Part shown: positions 62,300-64,000 of the stretch, piece by piece
Layout of the letters: every line of letters starts with the position of its first letter
Numbering within the stretch: position 1 is the stretch's first letter
Assembly: GCA_947579605.1 (NCBI GenBank)
Contig: OX388320.1
Location: 806,001 to 870,000 of the forward strand
DNA length: 64,000 nt
Direction: 5' to 3'
DNA from: Athripsodes cinereus
Taxonomy: Eukaryota; Arthropoda; Insecta; Trichoptera; Leptoceridae
Made by a program: the position numbers and the translations under genes
The notes under the pieces: model-generated
Database searches by the model: none
What the model saw: only the letters and a program-made list of their open reading frames with translations
Told to the model about the DNA's origin: nothing

Positions 62300-64000
62300 T
62301 ATTCAAGTTAAACATGAGAGAATTTCGTAATGTGAATCTATTATGTATGTGTATGTAAGAGATCGATCGTATGGCAAACAGATAGAATGATATTTACAAT
62401 GAGTATTATTTGTCGTTTAGAAATGCGATTGACAGTTTGGCACATGAATAGCAGGTAGGTGTATACACAATGTACAACAACAGCATCAATCGTGGGATTG
62501 ATATCAAATCAAAATATTCATACAATGACAAATAACACTGATACAATATAAACTGTTAGATATGATTTACTACAAGCAGAAGAAGAAAAATAAGAAGTTT
62601 TATAAATTCAGGAAACATATATTGAACAAACGGAAAATCTTCCCATCCCCATAAAAAGTTTATTAAAATACTAAGGCATTAAAAAAATCCTTACATATAT
62701 AAAAACAATGAAAGTATCGCGCTTTTCTGGGACAAACACTTGTTTATAAAACTCACCTTCCTTAAAAAAATGTGTTGTCAAGATTTTTTTTGTATCTTTT
62801 TCTTAAAAACCTTTTTTAAAATATTACAAAGGTTTCGAATACTAAAAAATCTACTGAAAATAAAACAAAATGTTTGCAGAATGTACAGCTACATTTCAAA
62901 GAGTGTATAGTCAGTGGATTTATGATACCTCCCATGTGTCAATTATTTCAAAAATGAGATATTCATACCTACCAAATTATTCATCTTATTGAGCAGCATC
63001 TACCAATGAAATAACATACACTCTACGAAAACCACGGAAAATTTATTGAGAGAAATTCAATCTGTTATTTGCTGCTTTTTCTTGGATAATTTGTGAAAAG
63101 TCACATGTATTTAAAAAAAATCATCCCTTGAAATTTGCTATGTTATAGAATTCATAATAGAAGGCATCTTCCACGTAACGAATCAGGTACATTAAAAATG
63201 TTTTTAAAATATTTAGTAATAGTTACTATGTACCTACCATATATTTTTTGAAAAACACCACGTTACTTATTAGTCTTTTAATTATAAATAGTTCTAGTAC
63301 TTGTTTAGTTGTAGTTTGACACTCAACAATGACGCATCTTAGCGTGGAAACCGGTAGTGTTTTTGTTTAAATTATGTTTAGTAGTACATAATAACTATAA
63401 CTAAATATTTTGAAAATATTTCGTGATTACCTCATTGTTAGTGCCAAAAAAATCAAACATAGAAATGCTATCCAGCAAAACAGTTTTTTATTATTCTTTT
63501 GTAAAATCTTTATTAATGCACATAGGAGGTGTTCTGAATCCACCGATGACATAATTATTGTTATTATTCCACTTCTTTCGAAGAAAACAAAAAAAAATAA
63601 GAGCAAGGAGGTATCTCCGTAAGAAAGATGGTCACATAAATCCAGTATAGGCAAATAAAGATCGTTACACATAAATGTTTTCGCAGTCGTTATTCTCCTG
63701 TTTATTTCTCAATCTTATGTTTGGTATTTTTATTATTCTTCTGTTTATCGCATCGACCTATATTGCAAAGAATAGAAATTGGAAAGACAAATTGGTTTTG
63801 CGACCAAAATAATTTCAAATCAAACAAGCTTTGTTTTAAAAATGTATGTTCATGCCTACCTCGAGTCCCTCTTCATAGATGAATCAATAAAAGTATGTTA
63901 TTGTTGATATAAAATATATTGATGGTCCGTATATTAGATGTGAACCTTTTTACAACTATGATCTACTATCACCACTTTATTTAAATTACATATGTACATA
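62300..64000. other. Non-coding stretch with one hammerhead-like scrap
   Basis: AT-rich filler. At about 63330-63375 GACGCATCTTAGCGTGGAAA, CCGGTAGTG has a paired GACGC/GCGT(G) stem before GAAAC as in the hammerhead units, but the CUGANGA part has decayed to CAACAA. Nothing else recognised. Confidence 0.45.

Overview
The window reads as intergenic or deep intronic DNA of an arthropod, most likely an insect. It is strongly AT-rich. I find no convincing host gene, rRNA or intact tRNA. It has no operons, ribosome-binding sites, CRISPR or prokaryotic features. Nearly every supportable feature is a transposable element or its decayed remnant. The assignment rests on the repeat cargo: RTE-, Jockey-, R1- and CR1-like non-LTR fragments, a TTAA-flanked piggyBac, hAT-type MITEs, Penelope-like hammerhead remnants and an abundant short SINE. 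The order of insect cannot be decided from the sequence alone.

Layout. 1-7 kb: SINE pieces, an R1-like reverse transcriptase (RT) scrap, LINE tails. 7.1-8.7 kb: a complete-ended but dead piggyBac element. 8.8-21 kb: mixed LINE C-termini and SINEs, three of which retain target-site evidence (16.9, 18.2 and 41.6 kb). 21.5-22 kb and 26.2 kb: palindromic and hammerhead-bearing Penelope-like remnants. 27.4-29.9 kb: a Jockey-like RT C-terminus and a hAT MITE with a perfect 8-bp duplication. 31.9-32.6 kb: an inverted-repeat element. 35.7-37 kb: a SINE cluster, one copy carrying a nested insertion. 38.1-38.9 kb: an unexplained direct repeat. 41.4-42.0 kb: a SINE split by a 211-bp unit that is repeated after it. 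44-52 kb: LINE tails, a second hAT MITE, several LINE C-termini. 56.7-59.1 kb: a LINE C-terminus and the longest coding remnant, a 5'-truncated, frameshifted RTE-like element. 59-64 kb: mostly featureless.

How the parts relate. The SINE (about 250 bp, sense 5' CCCGTGGAGCACCCGG to 3' (TAG)n) shares its last roughly 35 bp with the 3' end of the LINE family ending in (TATAG)n. This suggests that LINE mobilises the SINE. Several unrelated repeat tails end in a small hairpin whose stem covaries between copies, followed by a short tandem repeat. At least three loci keep recognisable hammerhead-ribozyme cores of the Penelope/retrozyme type, with further degenerate copies. The most unusual structure is the SINE/211-bp/SINE/211-bp arrangement at 41.4-42.0 kb. 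All homology statements are from reading motifs, not from database searches.
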